This document shows positions 16,843-26,313 of a stretch of 64,000 nt of DNA, piece by piece (position 1 is the stretch's first letter; the number at the start of each line of letters is the position of its first letter). Source of the DNA: Vibrio cyclitrophicus (GTDB lineage: Bacteria > Pseudomonadota > Gammaproteobacteria > Enterobacterales > Vibrionaceae); the NCBI RefSeq assembly GCF_024347435.1, contig NZ_AP025480.1, positions 2,046,001-2,110,000 of the forward strand, given 5' to 3'. Under the pieces are notes generated by a model. The model worked only from the letters and a program-made list of their open reading frames with translations, was not told the origin of the DNA and ran no database searches. Position numbers and translations under genes: made by a program.

Positions 16843-18150
16843 TTGAGACTGTTTAAATTACCCATCATCTGTTGCTTAGCTATTGCAACCCCACTCTCTG
16901 CTCAGACTTTAGAACAGGCCGTTGCCATTACCTTGGCTACCAATCCTGAGATAAAAAGTATTTTTAATGAGTTTGTGAGTGTACAAAAACGAAACGATGC
17001 CGCAGGTGGTGCTTATAGGCCGAGTATCGATCTTGATGCTGGTATTGGCTATGAAGGCATAAACCCTGCGCCAAACAACGGTCCTGATACCGATCTCACA
17101 CGAAAGGAAGCCACCATATCCCTCACTCAGTTGTTGTGGGATGGTTCGTCGACTCTCAATGATATTGACCGTACTGCCGCAGAAGCGGAATCGGTTCGCT
17201 TACAATTACTCGCAGATGCCGAAGACAAAGCGCTAGAGGTCACACAGATCTACCTGGATGCAGTCAAAGCAACTGAAGTTTTAGCCCTTTCGGAAAGTAA
17301 CCTTGCTATCCACAAGAAAATCTATAAAGACATCAAAAAACGAGCAGCCTCAGGCATAGGCTCAACCGCAGATGTATCTCAAGTAGAAGCTAGGATTGCA
17401 AAAGCGCACGGCAATTTATTAGCCGCACAGAACAACCTAATTGATACCCACACTCAATTTAGAAGAATAGTGGGTCAAGAACCGCTTGGCTTAGTTTACC
17501 CAAGAGCCGATATTTCTATGATTCCTCTGTCATTATCAGACGCCCTTGTTAATGCTCTGGACCAACACCCGGTAATCAAAGTCGCAACTGCAGATGTCGA
17601 TTCGGCGCACTTCCAGTACAAACAATCAAAAGGGGTTAACTACCCGACTTTCTCTATCGAGGCATCTCAATCATGGCGCGATGATGCGGGAGGCGATGAA
17701 GGTTCGAGCCAAGAGACGTTGGCAATGTTAAGAATGCGATACAACCTCTACAACGGTGGTACCGATAGTGCTAATTCAGAAGCTGCAGCTTACCAACTTA
17801 ATAAAGCGAAGGATCTAAGAGATCGTGCTTATCGACAAGTGGAAGAAGGCCTTCGCCTATCTTGGAGTGCATTGGATCTGACGTTGCAACAAAAGAACTT
17901 CTTGTCTGATCACGTGGATTCGGCGTCAGAAACCGTTATCGCTTATGAGAAACAATATCGAATCGGCAAACGTACACTCCTTGACCTGCTTAACACTGAA
18001 AACGAATTGTTTGAAGCCCGTAAAGATTACTTAGATGCGCATTACTCTGAACAGTACGCTAAATACCGTGTAATGAACGCGACAGGCTCTCTATTGAACG
18101 CTCTACTGGTCGACATTCCAGACGAGTGGACAACGGCCGTGGAGTATTAA
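16843..18150 (+). CDS. TolC-family outer-membrane efflux/secretion protein
   Basis: A 435-residue outer-membrane channel protein. A signal peptide (MRLFKLPIICCLAIATPLSA) precedes two repeated outer-membrane efflux domains (about 22-215 and 225-420). The sequence is closer to the LapE/AggA group used by type I secretion of large adhesins than to E. coli TolC. The start is TTG with a good ribosome site (AAGGAGA). The next gene, an OmpA-like lipoprotein, overlaps its stop codon (TAATG). The inner-membrane ABC and adaptor components usually encoded beside such genes are absent here. Confidence 0.85.
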   Translation: MRLFKLPIICCLAIATPLSAQTLEQAVAITLATNPEIKSIFNEFVSVQKRNDAAGGAYRPSIDLDAGIGYEGINPAPNNGPDTDLTRKEATISLTQLLWDGSSTLNDIDRTAAEAESVRLQLLADAEDKALEVTQIYLDAVKATEVLALSESNLAIHKKIYKDIKKRAASGIGSTADVSQVEARIAKAHGNLLAAQNNLIDTHTQFRRIVGQEPLGLVYPRADISMIPLSLSDALVNALDQHPVIKVATADVDSAHFQYKQSKGVNYPTFSIEASQSWRDDAGGDEGSSQETLAMLRMRYNLYNGGTDSANSEAAAYQLNKAKDLRDRAYRQVEEGLRLSWSALDLTLQQKNFLSDHVDSASETVIAYEKQYRIGKRTLLDLLNTENELFEARKDYLDAHYSEQYAKYRVMNATGSLLNALLVDIPDEWTTAVEY

Positions 18151-18761
18151 TGATGAAAATACCTTACTTATTGCTTTCCGCATTAACGATAACGCTATGT
18201 GCATGCTCTAGCCAAAATGAAGAGCCCTATATAGAAACGCCAGAAGCGGAGCAAATTTCAGACCTGCAAGACGATGATAATGATGGGGTGGTCAATGCAC
18301 GAGATACCTGCCCAAGTACACCTAGAGCGTCATTAGTTGATAATGAAGGTTGTGGCGAGACTATACGCTCAGAAGAAATCAGACAGCTGAACATCCTTTT
18401 CGCCAATGACTCTTATGAAGTTAACCCTATCTTCTCAGATCAAATCACTACCATGGCTGAGTTCTTAGAAACCTACCAAAGTGCATCGATAGAAATTCAA
18501 GGTTACGCCAGTAAAGTCGGCGCGAGTGAATACAACTTAGAGTTATCAAAGAAGCGCGCTCACCACGTTGAAGATGAATTATTGTCGAATGGTATAGACC
18601 CGAGCCGAGTAAGAGCTGTCGGTTACGGTGAAAACCGCTTAGAGAGCGATGGCAACGATGCTACTTCTCATGCACTGAACCGTCGAGTAACAGCAACGGT
18701 TGTCGGGCTCAATGAGCAGATCGTCGAGGAGTGGACCATATTTACCACGCTAGAAAAATAA
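18150..18761 (+). CDS. OmpA-family lipoprotein
   Basis: A 203-residue lipoprotein; the signal sequence ends in a lipobox, TLCAC, with Cys about 18 the lipidation site. A short calcium-binding-type thrombospondin repeat (DDDNDGVVNARDTCPSTP) is followed by an OmpA C-terminal peptidoglycan-binding domain (about residues 75-190; motifs IEIQGYASKVG and NRRVTATV). It is translationally coupled to the TolC gene (the start overlaps the stop), so the two probably act together, linking the channel to the wall. The GTG start at 18126 is less likely because it would spoil the signal peptide. Confidence 0.85.
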   Translation: MMKIPYLLLSALTITLCACSSQNEEPYIETPEAEQISDLQDDDNDGVVNARDTCPSTPRASLVDNEGCGETIRSEEIRQLNILFANDSYEVNPIFSDQITTMAEFLETYQSASIEIQGYASKVGASEYNLELSKKRAHHVEDELLSNGIDPSRVRAVGYGENRLESDGNDATSHALNRRVTATVVGLNEQIVEEWTIFTTLEK

Positions 18762-18889
18762 CATGACACTGTCACTCTGGTCATCCAAAACGATCCGCAA
18801 TTCATGCCGATCAAAATAATGAGTTGAATCTAGGAGTTTTAGATCATCAATAACTAACCAAAGTAAAAATACTAGCAGTTAGGATCAAT

Positions 18890-18924
18890 AAAGCCGTGAT
18901 AGGAAACCCTATCACGGCTTTTTT
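18890..18924 (+). terminator. intrinsic terminator after the tolC-ompA pair
   Basis: A 13-bp perfect stem, AAGCCGTGATAGG / CCTATCACGGCTT, with a tiny loop and a T tract. Confidence 0.9.
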
Positions 18925-18990
18925 GTTCTTTGCTGTCACATGAATCGGGGAGGATGATTCTGTGACTCGTCTTGCTACTCAGAAGTTAGC

Positions 18991-19036
18991 TTGTTAATCA
19001 GTGAATAGGCTCGCCGTTAAACGAGCCTACCGCTGA
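18991..19036 (-). terminator. hairpin after nhaA, possible terminator
   Basis: TAGGCTCG / CGAGCCTA form the inner stem and AATCAG / CTGATT extend it. The hairpin begins immediately after the nhaA stop, but the T tract on the minus strand is poor, so termination is uncertain. Confidence 0.45.
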
Positions 19037-20203
19037 TTATAGTTTTACTTCTTGTTGCTTTGCTGTTTTCGGTAAAGAAACGCTTAGCAGGAAGTAACCT
19101 AGAATTGCAGCTGTTGTAGATCCCATCAGGATGCCTAGTCGAGCTAGTGTGTCAAACTCTACATTCGTTGGGCCAAACGCTAACGAAGAGATAAAGATAG
19201 ACATTGTAAAACCAATACCACACAGGACAGATACTGCGAAGATGTTCATAAAGTTCACACCTTCAGGGAGCTTAGCAACACCCAATTTCACCGCACCCCA
19301 GCTGAATGCAAAGATACCAAGAGGCTTACCAATCAATAGACCCATAGCGATACCAAGCGGTAGCATACCTGTTAGGCTTGAGATTGAGATACCTTCCAAT
19401 GAAATACCTGCGTTTGCAAAAGCAAAGACTGGCAAGATTGCAAAAGCGACGTATGGGTGCAGAGCATGTTCTAGATGCTTCAGCGGAGAATGTTCACCTT
19501 TATTGCCTTTCAGTGGGATAGCAAAACCAATCACTACACCAGCCAGCGTTGCATGAACACCAGACTTCAATACTGCAAACCACAGAATTGCACCAACAAT
19601 GAGATACACACTCAGCTTAGTTACATGCTTGTTGTTTAGCATGAACAGCACACCCGTTGCGATGAAACCAACCGTTAGCGCAAGCGTTGATAGGTCGCCT
19701 GAGTAGAACAGTGCAATGATAACAACAACGCCAAGGTCATCGATAATTGCTAAAGCCAATAGGAACACCTTCAAGCTAACCGGTACACGGTTACCAAGAA
19801 GCGCCATGATACCTAATGCGAATGCAATATCAGTTGCCGCTGGGATAGCCCAACCTTGAAGCGCTTCTGGGTTACTTGAGTTAAATAGCACGTAAATAAG
19901 TGCCGGAGCTAGCATACCGCCAACGGCTGCGATAGCTGGGAAGATTGCTGTCTCTTTAGATTTTAATGCACCTTCTAAAAGCTCACGCTTAACCTCTAAG
20001 CCGATTAGAAGGAAGAACACTGCCATTAAGCCATCGTTAATCCAGTGAGACACAGACATACCCAAAACGTAACTATGTAATACGCCTTGGTACATTTCGT
20101 TCAGTGGTGAGTTTGCTACAAACATTGCGATCGCCGCAGCGATGACTAGTATGATGCCGCCAGCAGATTCCATTTTAAAGAAGTCACGGATGACGTCGGT
20201 CAT
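19037..20203 (-). CDS. nhaA: Na+/H+ antiporter NhaA
   Basis: Inner-membrane electrogenic antiporter that exports sodium in exchange for protons and supports life in salt. The 388-residue protein has about 12 hydrophobic segments and the ion-binding pair DD in the motif [11 protein letters not shown], plus the N-terminal [10 protein letters not shown] helix typical of NhaA. ATG 20203 has the ribosome site AAGGG; the frame is open to 20245 but those codons look like leader. No nhaR regulator is adjacent. Confidence 0.95.
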   Translation of the reverse strand: MTDVIRDFFKMESAGGIILVIAAAIAMFVANSPLNEMYQGVLHSYVLGMSVSHWINDGLMAVFFLLIGLEVKRELLEGALKSKETAIFPAIAAVGGMLAPALIYVLFNSSNPEALQGWAIPAATDIAFALGIMALLGNRVPVSLKVFLLALAIIDDLGVVVIIALFYSGDLSTLALTVGFIATGVLFMLNNKHVTKLSVYLIVGAILWFAVLKSGVHATLAGVVIGFAIPLKGNKGEHSPLKHLEHALHPYVAFAILPVFAFANAGISLEGISISSLTGMLPLGIAMGLLIGKPLGIFAFSWGAVKLGVAKLPEGVNFMNIFAVSVLCGIGFTMSIFISSLAFGPTNVEFDTLARLGILMGSTTAAILGYFLLSVSLPKTAKQQEVKL

Positions 20204-20442
20204 GATTTCGCCCTTATATTTATTATTTAAATAAACGAATAACAAAGAATAGCCATGAGTTTATATCCAAGCTTTCTCGATAGATAATCACTTCTTCGGA
20301 TGTTTAACTTCGGTTTTTCCTACAAATACTAAACAATACGTCGTATATTCCATAATGTTATTATGTCACATAAATTAAGTATAGATGAGATAGCCGAGTC
20401 TGTATGCACATTTAGTTTAAGCTTTTTAGAAACCTCAAGCAT

Positions 20443-20470
20443 AAAAAAGGCTATCAAATGATAGCCTTAG
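20443..20470 (-). terminator. intrinsic terminator of the attH-like operon
   Basis: The stem AAGGCTATC / GATAGCCTT with a 4-nt loop is followed on the minus strand by TTTTTT. It lies just past the stop of the lipocalin-like gene. Confidence 0.85.
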
Positions 20471-20477
20471 GTGTTTT

Positions 20478-21626
20478 TCAGTAGCCGGTTAACTGCATAA
20501 AGCCCGTCGCTTCATGGCTTCCGCTGGCCATTATTGGCCCTTCCCAATATGGTATGACAAATGGAAGCCACATATCTCTGCGTTTAATGCGCGTCGTGAG
20601 ATTGATATTGTGCTGTGGCACGTTGATTATCCATTGAAGGGGCATTCTTCTGCCATTCAATAACGTTGTGTTCTGCAGAGGCTTGATAGAGATATCAGAG
20701 TCTGTTAAGTGATAAACCTTACCTGAGCGAGTTGCCAATGTACCAAAAACATAAGGCAATTGTTGGTTGTGACGATAGCGATTGATACTTAACGCGGTGC
20801 CATCATCAAGATTAAACACAAACCAATCCCAACCTTGTTGACCCACTCCAAGTAAGCCACTGCCCCACTCTTTATGCACCCACGCCGTACCTTCAACTTC
20901 TTTGGTAACACCATCAAGGTTCAACACTCCACTCAATGATAAAAAGGGTGCGCTAAAGTTGTAAGAAGCGACAGGTAGTAGATCGTGTTTTTTCTGATAG
21001 CCATTGTCCCCGTTAAGCACGTATGGCCCTTTAGCCACAGTGTCCAACTCGAGACCAAATGTATCGGTTTTGACTTGAAGACGGCCAGGAAACGGCGTAT
21101 TACCCAATGCTCGCCAGTTCCAATTATCAATCCAAATTCTAAACGGTCGATTTGTCATTCCCGCTTGACCAATGCCACCACGAGCTAAACGTTGCTCTTT
21201 CCAAACTTTCATCTCAGAAGAGATCACTACATTTGAAATATAGATTTGCGGGCTTTGCCACCCCGGAGTTTCGCGTTCATCTGTTGCGATACGAAAGAAA
21301 CTCCATTGAACCGAGTACTTTTTACCATCTTTCCCTTTTAGGGACGCAAAATAATGCCACCATTCGTGTTGAAACTCTGGATGAAATTGGAAATCTCGCG
21401 GCAGAGAAACCGTTCTATCGGGTAACACTGGTTCAAATACATTGAAATGCTCACTGACCAGTACCGAGTTAACTTCATTGACGCCCTTTTCACCGACGTC
21501 AACGAAATAGGAGTAGTAAGCCCAGATACTTAAAAGCGCACCAAAGAAGCAGATCAACAATACAGAAGAGATCAATCGGTGCCTGAATTTAATTGAATTA
21601 TCGCGTTGAAGCATATTAAAGCGCAT
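20478..21626 (-). CDS. AttH/CrtC lipocalin-like protein
   Basis: A 382-residue protein with one N-terminal membrane anchor or uncleaved signal (about residues 17-40) and a large exported AttH-type (two-lipocalin) domain; visible motifs are HEWWHYFASL, YISNVVIS and the tryptophan-rich HKEWGSG...GWDWFVF. Such proteins are encoded with an ABC transporter of the FtsX/LolE kind in the AttEFGH arrangement. The start ATG overlaps the end of the permease gene by 11 bases, so translation is coupled. The exported substrate is unknown; the upstream ATPase gene carries a stop. Confidence 0.8.
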   Translation of the reverse strand: MRFNMLQRDNSIKFRHRLISSVLLICFFGALLSIWAYYSYFVDVGEKGVNEVNSVLVSEHFNVFEPVLPDRTVSLPRDFQFHPEFQHEWWHYFASLKGKDGKKYSVQWSFFRIATDERETPGWQSPQIYISNVVISSEMKVWKEQRLARGGIGQAGMTNRPFRIWIDNWNWRALGNTPFPGRLQVKTDTFGLELDTVAKGPYVLNGDNGYQKKHDLLPVASYNFSAPFLSLSGVLNLDGVTKEVEGTAWVHKEWGSGLLGVGQQGWDWFVFNLDDGTALSINRYRHNQQLPYVFGTLATRSGKVYHLTDSDISIKPLQNTTLLNGRRMPLQWIINVPQHNINLTTRIKRRDMWLPFVIPYWEGPIMASGSHEATGFMQLTGY

Positions 21627-24069
21627 CCCTTAATGATTTCATCGGTGTGTTCCGAATCATTCTCATCACCGGTAAAGCACCAGCAAGCATTAATGCTGCC
21701 ATGGCCCATGCAAATGTCACTAAATAATCCCATGGAATCACTTGTAACTCGAGTGACCAACCAAAAGATTGCTTAATCACGATATCCACGATCAAGCTCG
21801 CTAACGCTAAGCCAAGCGGAATGGCGATTAGTGAGGAAATAAGTCCAAATACAAACAACTGTAAACTACCAGTTAGGATCAGCTCTTTAGCCGAAACTCC
21901 CAAACAACGCTGTAATGAAATATGCCTTTGACGCGATACCTCGCCCGCAACAGTCGCAAAGAAGATACCGAAAACCGCAATCACTAAAGTGATGTTGCCT
22001 AGAGTGTCGGCAATAGCGAAAGTTCTATCAAACACACGCATCGCTTGGCTATGGATATTGTTATTATCGAAAATACGTTCCGACCCCAGCCTGAATACAT
22101 TCTCTAGTCGGCTACGTAAGCCTATTGCATTCACGTCGTCTTTTAAAATGACGCCAAGCCCCACATTACCCCTGCCAGCAAAACCATACAGCCAGTTTCG
22201 ATGGGACATCATTACTTGATGGTAAGGATTACCATAATCGTAATACACACCCACAACCTGCCAACCAGAGCCTAGGCTGTCATAAAGATCAATGTAGTCA
22301 CCAGGACGAATACCCAGTTTCAAAGACATAGATTCACTGATCAATACGCCTTTAGAATGATGCAAGTGATACCAATAATTCGGAATACCTAACTTAATCG
22401 TTAGTGCTTCTAGTTCACCTTCTGATGGGCCAGTACTAACAACTTGAATACTGCCTACAGGTGAAGCGACGTCTTTTTCCCAACGCCACCACACAGAATC
22501 CACTTCAGGTTGATCTGACAACCAGTTGCTCATGCGAGCAGCGGCATTGTTAGTTGGGTATATATAGAGATCAGCGGCCAAACGCTGCGTTAGCCATTTA
22601 TCCGTAGTATCTCTGAAACTGCCCACCATGGTTTCAACGCCAATATTAGCTGTTAACGCCAACATAAAGGCCATTGTCGCCACACCACGATAGCTCATAC
22701 TCGAGGCTGCATCAGCAAAGAACCAACGAGCACGAACCCAACGCAAAGAGTAAGACAAACTATTGAACAGCTTCCACATCAAGAATGGCGTAAACAACGC
22801 GACACTCACCAGCATCAGGGCAATAATTGCAAAACCCGTTTCTTGGGTTTGGGGCGCTTGATACACAGCAACCGCAGCGACACAGAACCCACAACCCATT
22901 AAGGCTTGCCAAGTAAACTCGGTGCCAGCGAAGCGCATTAATGACAGTCGAGAGGTCAAACGAATAGGCTGAGATTTAAGCAAACGTACCAACGGCCAAG
23001 CGCACGCTAAGAATGCCCCAAGTAATGCCATTAATAAGCTGTAACCACTCCAACGCCAACTCCAGCTCAGCGTTAAGCCCACATTAGCATCATAAAGATC
23101 GCCCAAGCTTGAAGAAACTGCAGGTAACAGTTGATTCGCGAGCATCAAGCCAAAAATATTGCCGCATATCCAGCTGAGTAAAACTAAGATCAATAGCTCT
23201 AAACAAAGCGCTTTCGCAAGTTGCCAACCGGACACACCTGTTTGTCTTAATATTCCAACTAACGGCTGACGTTGAATAAATGAAAGCGACATCGCTTGAT
23301 AAAAAATAAACAAGCCCACCACAAACGACAACATACCCATGGCGGTTAAGTTCAAGTGGAAGGCACTGGTAAGAGATTCCAGCTCCGCCTTTGAACTACG
23401 AGTAATCGTTAATCCATTTGGTAGCATGTTCTTAAGACGCTCAAACTTTTCAGTTGGCATATCTGAACACGCAATCACCGAAAGCCCTGCACTGCGTTTT
23501 AGCATTCTGAGCAATGAGATATCCGCAATCAGGCGAGTACCATTAATAATATTGTCTTGATCGACAGCCACTGGCCCTAACTCAGATCCATCCATCAGAT
23601 GGATGTAGTCGCCGTGTTTCCATTCCATGTGTTCAGCGAGATCATCACTGACTAGGATCGGGTATGGCGGTTTCATTAGATTTAAGGTAGTGAGATCTTT
23701 TAATGCAACACCCGGCTGTAGCTGAAGCATAGACACAGGGTCTAAGCCAATTAGCATGAAGTTCGCGCCGTTTTCATCAGTGATACGATGGTGGTCAAAA
23801 GGAGAGCACTGTTGAAAGCCTTCACGGCGAAGTTGGATATAAAAACCTTGCGGGATTTTATTAGCGTTGTGTTTTGGTCGAATACGATAAGGAAGAGGAT
23901 TCGAAAAAAGTTTCTCGCCATGCGCATAGCTTTGCTTGGCGTGTTGGTTGATGGCAGTAACACCAACCAAAAGTGATACGCCAAGGGTTAAACCAAGCCA
24001 TACCAAAATAATCTGAAGTGGGTAACGTCGATAGTGACCGAGTAGTGCCTTAACTACGGGCCATGACAT
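21616..24069 (-). CDS. FtsX-type ABC transporter permease (AttFG-like)
   Basis: An 817-residue permease from ATG 24069, which has a strong ribosome site (GGAGG); upstream codons to 24102 overlap the ATPase gene and are not needed. A first transmembrane segment (about 19-40), a periplasmic domain, then clusters of membrane segments in the middle and C-terminal parts fit a protein with two fused FtsX domains. The C-terminal motif ISLQRCLGVSAKELILTG is typical of FtsX coupling helices. The frame is open and intact, unlike its ATPase partner. Confidence 0.82.
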   Translation of the reverse strand: MSWPVVKALLGHYRRYPLQIILVWLGLTLGVSLLVGVTAINQHAKQSYAHGEKLFSNPLPYRIRPKHNANKIPQGFYIQLRREGFQQCSPFDHHRITDENGANFMLIGLDPVSMLQLQPGVALKDLTTLNLMKPPYPILVSDDLAEHMEWKHGDYIHLMDGSELGPVAVDQDNIINGTRLIADISLLRMLKRSAGLSVIACSDMPTEKFERLKNMLPNGLTITRSSKAELESLTSAFHLNLTAMGMLSFVVGLFIFYQAMSLSFIQRQPLVGILRQTGVSGWQLAKALCLELLILVLLSWICGNIFGLMLANQLLPAVSSSLGDLYDANVGLTLSWSWRWSGYSLLMALLGAFLACAWPLVRLLKSQPIRLTSRLSLMRFAGTEFTWQALMGCGFCVAAVAVYQAPQTQETGFAIIALMLVSVALFTPFLMWKLFNSLSYSLRWVRARWFFADAASSMSYRGVATMAFMLALTANIGVETMVGSFRDTTDKWLTQRLAADLYIYPTNNAAARMSNWLSDQPEVDSVWWRWEKDVASPVGSIQVVSTGPSEGELEALTIKLGIPNYWYHLHHSKGVLISESMSLKLGIRPGDYIDLYDSLGSGWQVVGVYYDYGNPYHQVMMSHRNWLYGFAGRGNVGLGVILKDDVNAIGLRSRLENVFRLGSERIFDNNNIHSQAMRVFDRTFAIADTLGNITLVIAVFGIFFATVAGEVSRQRHISLQRCLGVSAKELILTGSLQLFVFGLISSLIAIPLGLALASLIVDIVIKQSFGWSLELQVIPWDYLVTFAWAMAALMLAGALPVMRMIRNTPMKSLRDAL

Positions 24070-24721
24070 GCAGTTGCCCTCCTTGTAGACGGATACGACC
24101 ATCCATATGGAGCGCTACTTTTTCACTGTGCGTCACCAATAATAAGGTACACTCTAACTGACGAGCCAAAGAAGTAAGCAAACGCATTACCGCTTCCGCA
24201 TTACGTTCATCTAAGCTTCCTGTTGGTTCATCGGCCAACAAAATTTTAGGTTCCATATACAAAGCACGAGCAATTGCCGCACGTTGTTGTTGGCCACCAG
24301 ACGCCTCTTCAGGATAACGCCCCAGTAAAGGCATAAGGTCTAAAGCAGAAAGAATTTGTCTCCAGAGTCCTTTATCTTCTGGTAAACCCTTTAATTGACG
24401 GCAAAAGCGAATGTTATCGGCAATATTAAGCGTTGGCAGTAAGTTGAATTACTGGAAGATATGGCCAATATTATTTCGGCGATAAGCAGTACGATCACGT
24501 TCAGTGGAGGCGTGCATGTTGAAATGAGGAAAAGCAATTTCACCTGAGTCTGCTAGGTCTAAACCCGCGATAAGATTCAATAATGTACTTTTCCCTGAAC
24601 CGCTTTCTCCCATTAATGCGAGTTGATCGCCTTGGTTTAATGTTAACTCAGCACCTTGCAAAACAGGGTGGAACTCCCCCCCGTCGACATAGCCTTTACA
24701 TAGGTCTGACAGCTTTAACAT
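24050..24721 (-). pseudogene. ABC transporter ATPase (AttE-like), interrupted by a stop codon
   Basis: The ATP-binding subunit for the downstream permease. The N-terminal part has the Walker A motif GESGSGKST and ends at HIFQ; an in-frame TAA at 24449-24451 follows, where the family expects a second Gln (HIFQQFNLLP). A single C-to-T change of CAA explains it. The same frame then continues with the signature SGGQQQR and Walker B ILLADEPTGS to the stop at 24050, so there is no frameshift. The C-terminal part alone lacks Walker A and cannot be a working ATPase. It is a recent loss, a sequencing error, or a case of readthrough; the permease and AttH-like genes are intact. Confidence 0.85.
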
Positions 24722-24843
24722 TAAACAGCTCACATTAGTTAGAATTTGGAAGGAGAATCTACACTAATTCCCTGTTAGGAGGAAGTATTTTGAAAGATAG
24801 ATCACACGCCAACGAGAAAGTCATTAGATTGATGCGCCTCACT

Positions 24844-26217
24844 TCAACTTCCTATTAAGTTCTTAATCCATTTTCTTGTTTTCATTCGATAGAGCGAACC
24901 GCCCCACTTTATGACTTCTTCGGTAAGAAACAGTAAATACACCCATTCAGGCGGGAACTTGAAATAAATAGCAGCGATCGCGGCCAATGGAATGCCAATC
25001 ACCCACTGAGCGATTAAGTCTTGATAGAGGCAGAACTTAACATCACCACCCGCTCTCAATACACCTACAATCACTGTCATTGGGATAGAACGGATAACAA
25101 TTCCGACACTTAAAATGAGAATAAACTTCTCTGAGAGCGCTCTGGTTTCTTCAGTCAACGCGCTGAACGCATTAAGTATTGGTACTTGCACAAAATAAAG
25201 GAAGACCGCCACAACAATACTGGTCAAGAAACACAAAATGGTTAGGCCGAGAGCTTGATAGTAAACCGCTTCATTATTCTTTGCGCCAAGTTGATTCCCG
25301 ACCAAAACAGAAGCTGCATTCGACATGCCAATCAATAGACTCAACGAGATAGACTCAACCGGCGTCATTACTGACAGTGCCGCCAAACCTTGTACACCTG
25401 ATTGCCCCATGATTGCGTGATAAGCAAAAAGACCACCAGCCCAAGCTAAGAAATTAAACGTCGTCGGCAACGATAACTTCAAAAAGCGAATCACTTTTTC
25501 AACGGTCGCTGCCGCTTTGATATCACAGAATTTAAAGGCTAATAAATGTTTAGAGAAATAGAGGTAACCAAACAAGGTTGCTACTTCAATAGCCCCACTC
25601 ATTACCGTCGCAATCGCTGCGCCTTTTATTCCAAGAGCAGGAAAGCCCCAATTACCAAAGATCAGTACCCAGTTTAAGAACACATTAGAAAGGATGCCAA
25701 TACCACTAAAGAAAGTACTGAGCCCTGGTTTATGCATCGCTCTCAAGCCAACAGCCATACTGCTCACACAGGATACCGCCAACATGCTAAATGAAGTGAT
25801 AACGATGTATTCCATACCCAAGTTAATGACTTCTTGAGAGTCTGTCGTCACACCCATGATTTGCGCTGGGAAAGAGACAAAGAAAACAATAGTCAGTAAG
25901 GCAAACAACGTCGAAACCAACCAGGTCAGAGCGGTACTTTCTCTCACACCTTGTTTGTCCCCCGCTCCCCAGTATTGTGCCGTCAACAACGCGCCACCCG
26001 TGGTAACACCAACTAACATAATGGTCGTCACAAACATCGCACGGCTTGCTACTCCAACCGCCGCAATGTCTGCTTCTCCAAGCTGACCCAACATCAACAC
26101 ATCCACTAAGCCTCGGCTTGAAAACATAATGCTCTGCAAAGTGATAGGCAAAGCAATCGCAATAAGCCTACGAACAAAATCACCGCGAGTGTGATGAAGA
26201 ATGGAAGAGAGCAACAT
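24844..26217 (-). CDS. MATE-family efflux transporter
   Basis: A 457-residue inner-membrane protein with about 12 hydrophobic segments and two repeated MatE domains (about 15-175 and 240-400). Motifs typical of the NorM branch are seen, for example GLVDVLMLGQLGEADIAAVG and SVLVGNQLGAKN. Such proteins expel cationic drugs by Na+ or H+ antiport. It is monocistronic, with its start close to and divergent from the SDR gene at 26314. Its particular substrate cannot be told. Confidence 0.85.
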   Translation of the reverse strand: MLLSSILHHTRGDFVRRLIAIALPITLQSIMFSSRGLVDVLMLGQLGEADIAAVGVASRAMFVTTIMLVGVTTGGALLTAQYWGAGDKQGVRESTALTWLVSTLFALLTIVFFVSFPAQIMGVTTDSQEVINLGMEYIVITSFSMLAVSCVSSMAVGLRAMHKPGLSTFFSGIGILSNVFLNWVLIFGNWGFPALGIKGAAIATVMSGAIEVATLFGYLYFSKHLLAFKFCDIKAAATVEKVIRFLKLSLPTTFNFLAWAGGLFAYHAIMGQSGVQGLAALSVMTPVESISLSLLIGMSNAASVLVGNQLGAKNNEAVYYQALGLTILCFLTSIVVAVFLYFVQVPILNAFSALTEETRALSEKFILILSVGIVIRSIPMTVIVGVLRAGGDVKFCLYQDLIAQWVIGIPLAAIAAIYFKFPPEWVYLLFLTEEVIKWGGSLYRMKTRKWIKNLIGS

Positions 26218-26313
26218 AGAGATACCTAAACGGAACGTATTGATGAATAAAGATAAATATCACGCTATTATATCAATGTTCGGTTTTTAACCACAGATAT
26301 AAATGGAGTAACA

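Noticed and set aside
19131..19556. 141-residue plus-strand ORF inside nhaA
   Set aside because: It is the antisense shadow of a well-conserved membrane-protein gene.
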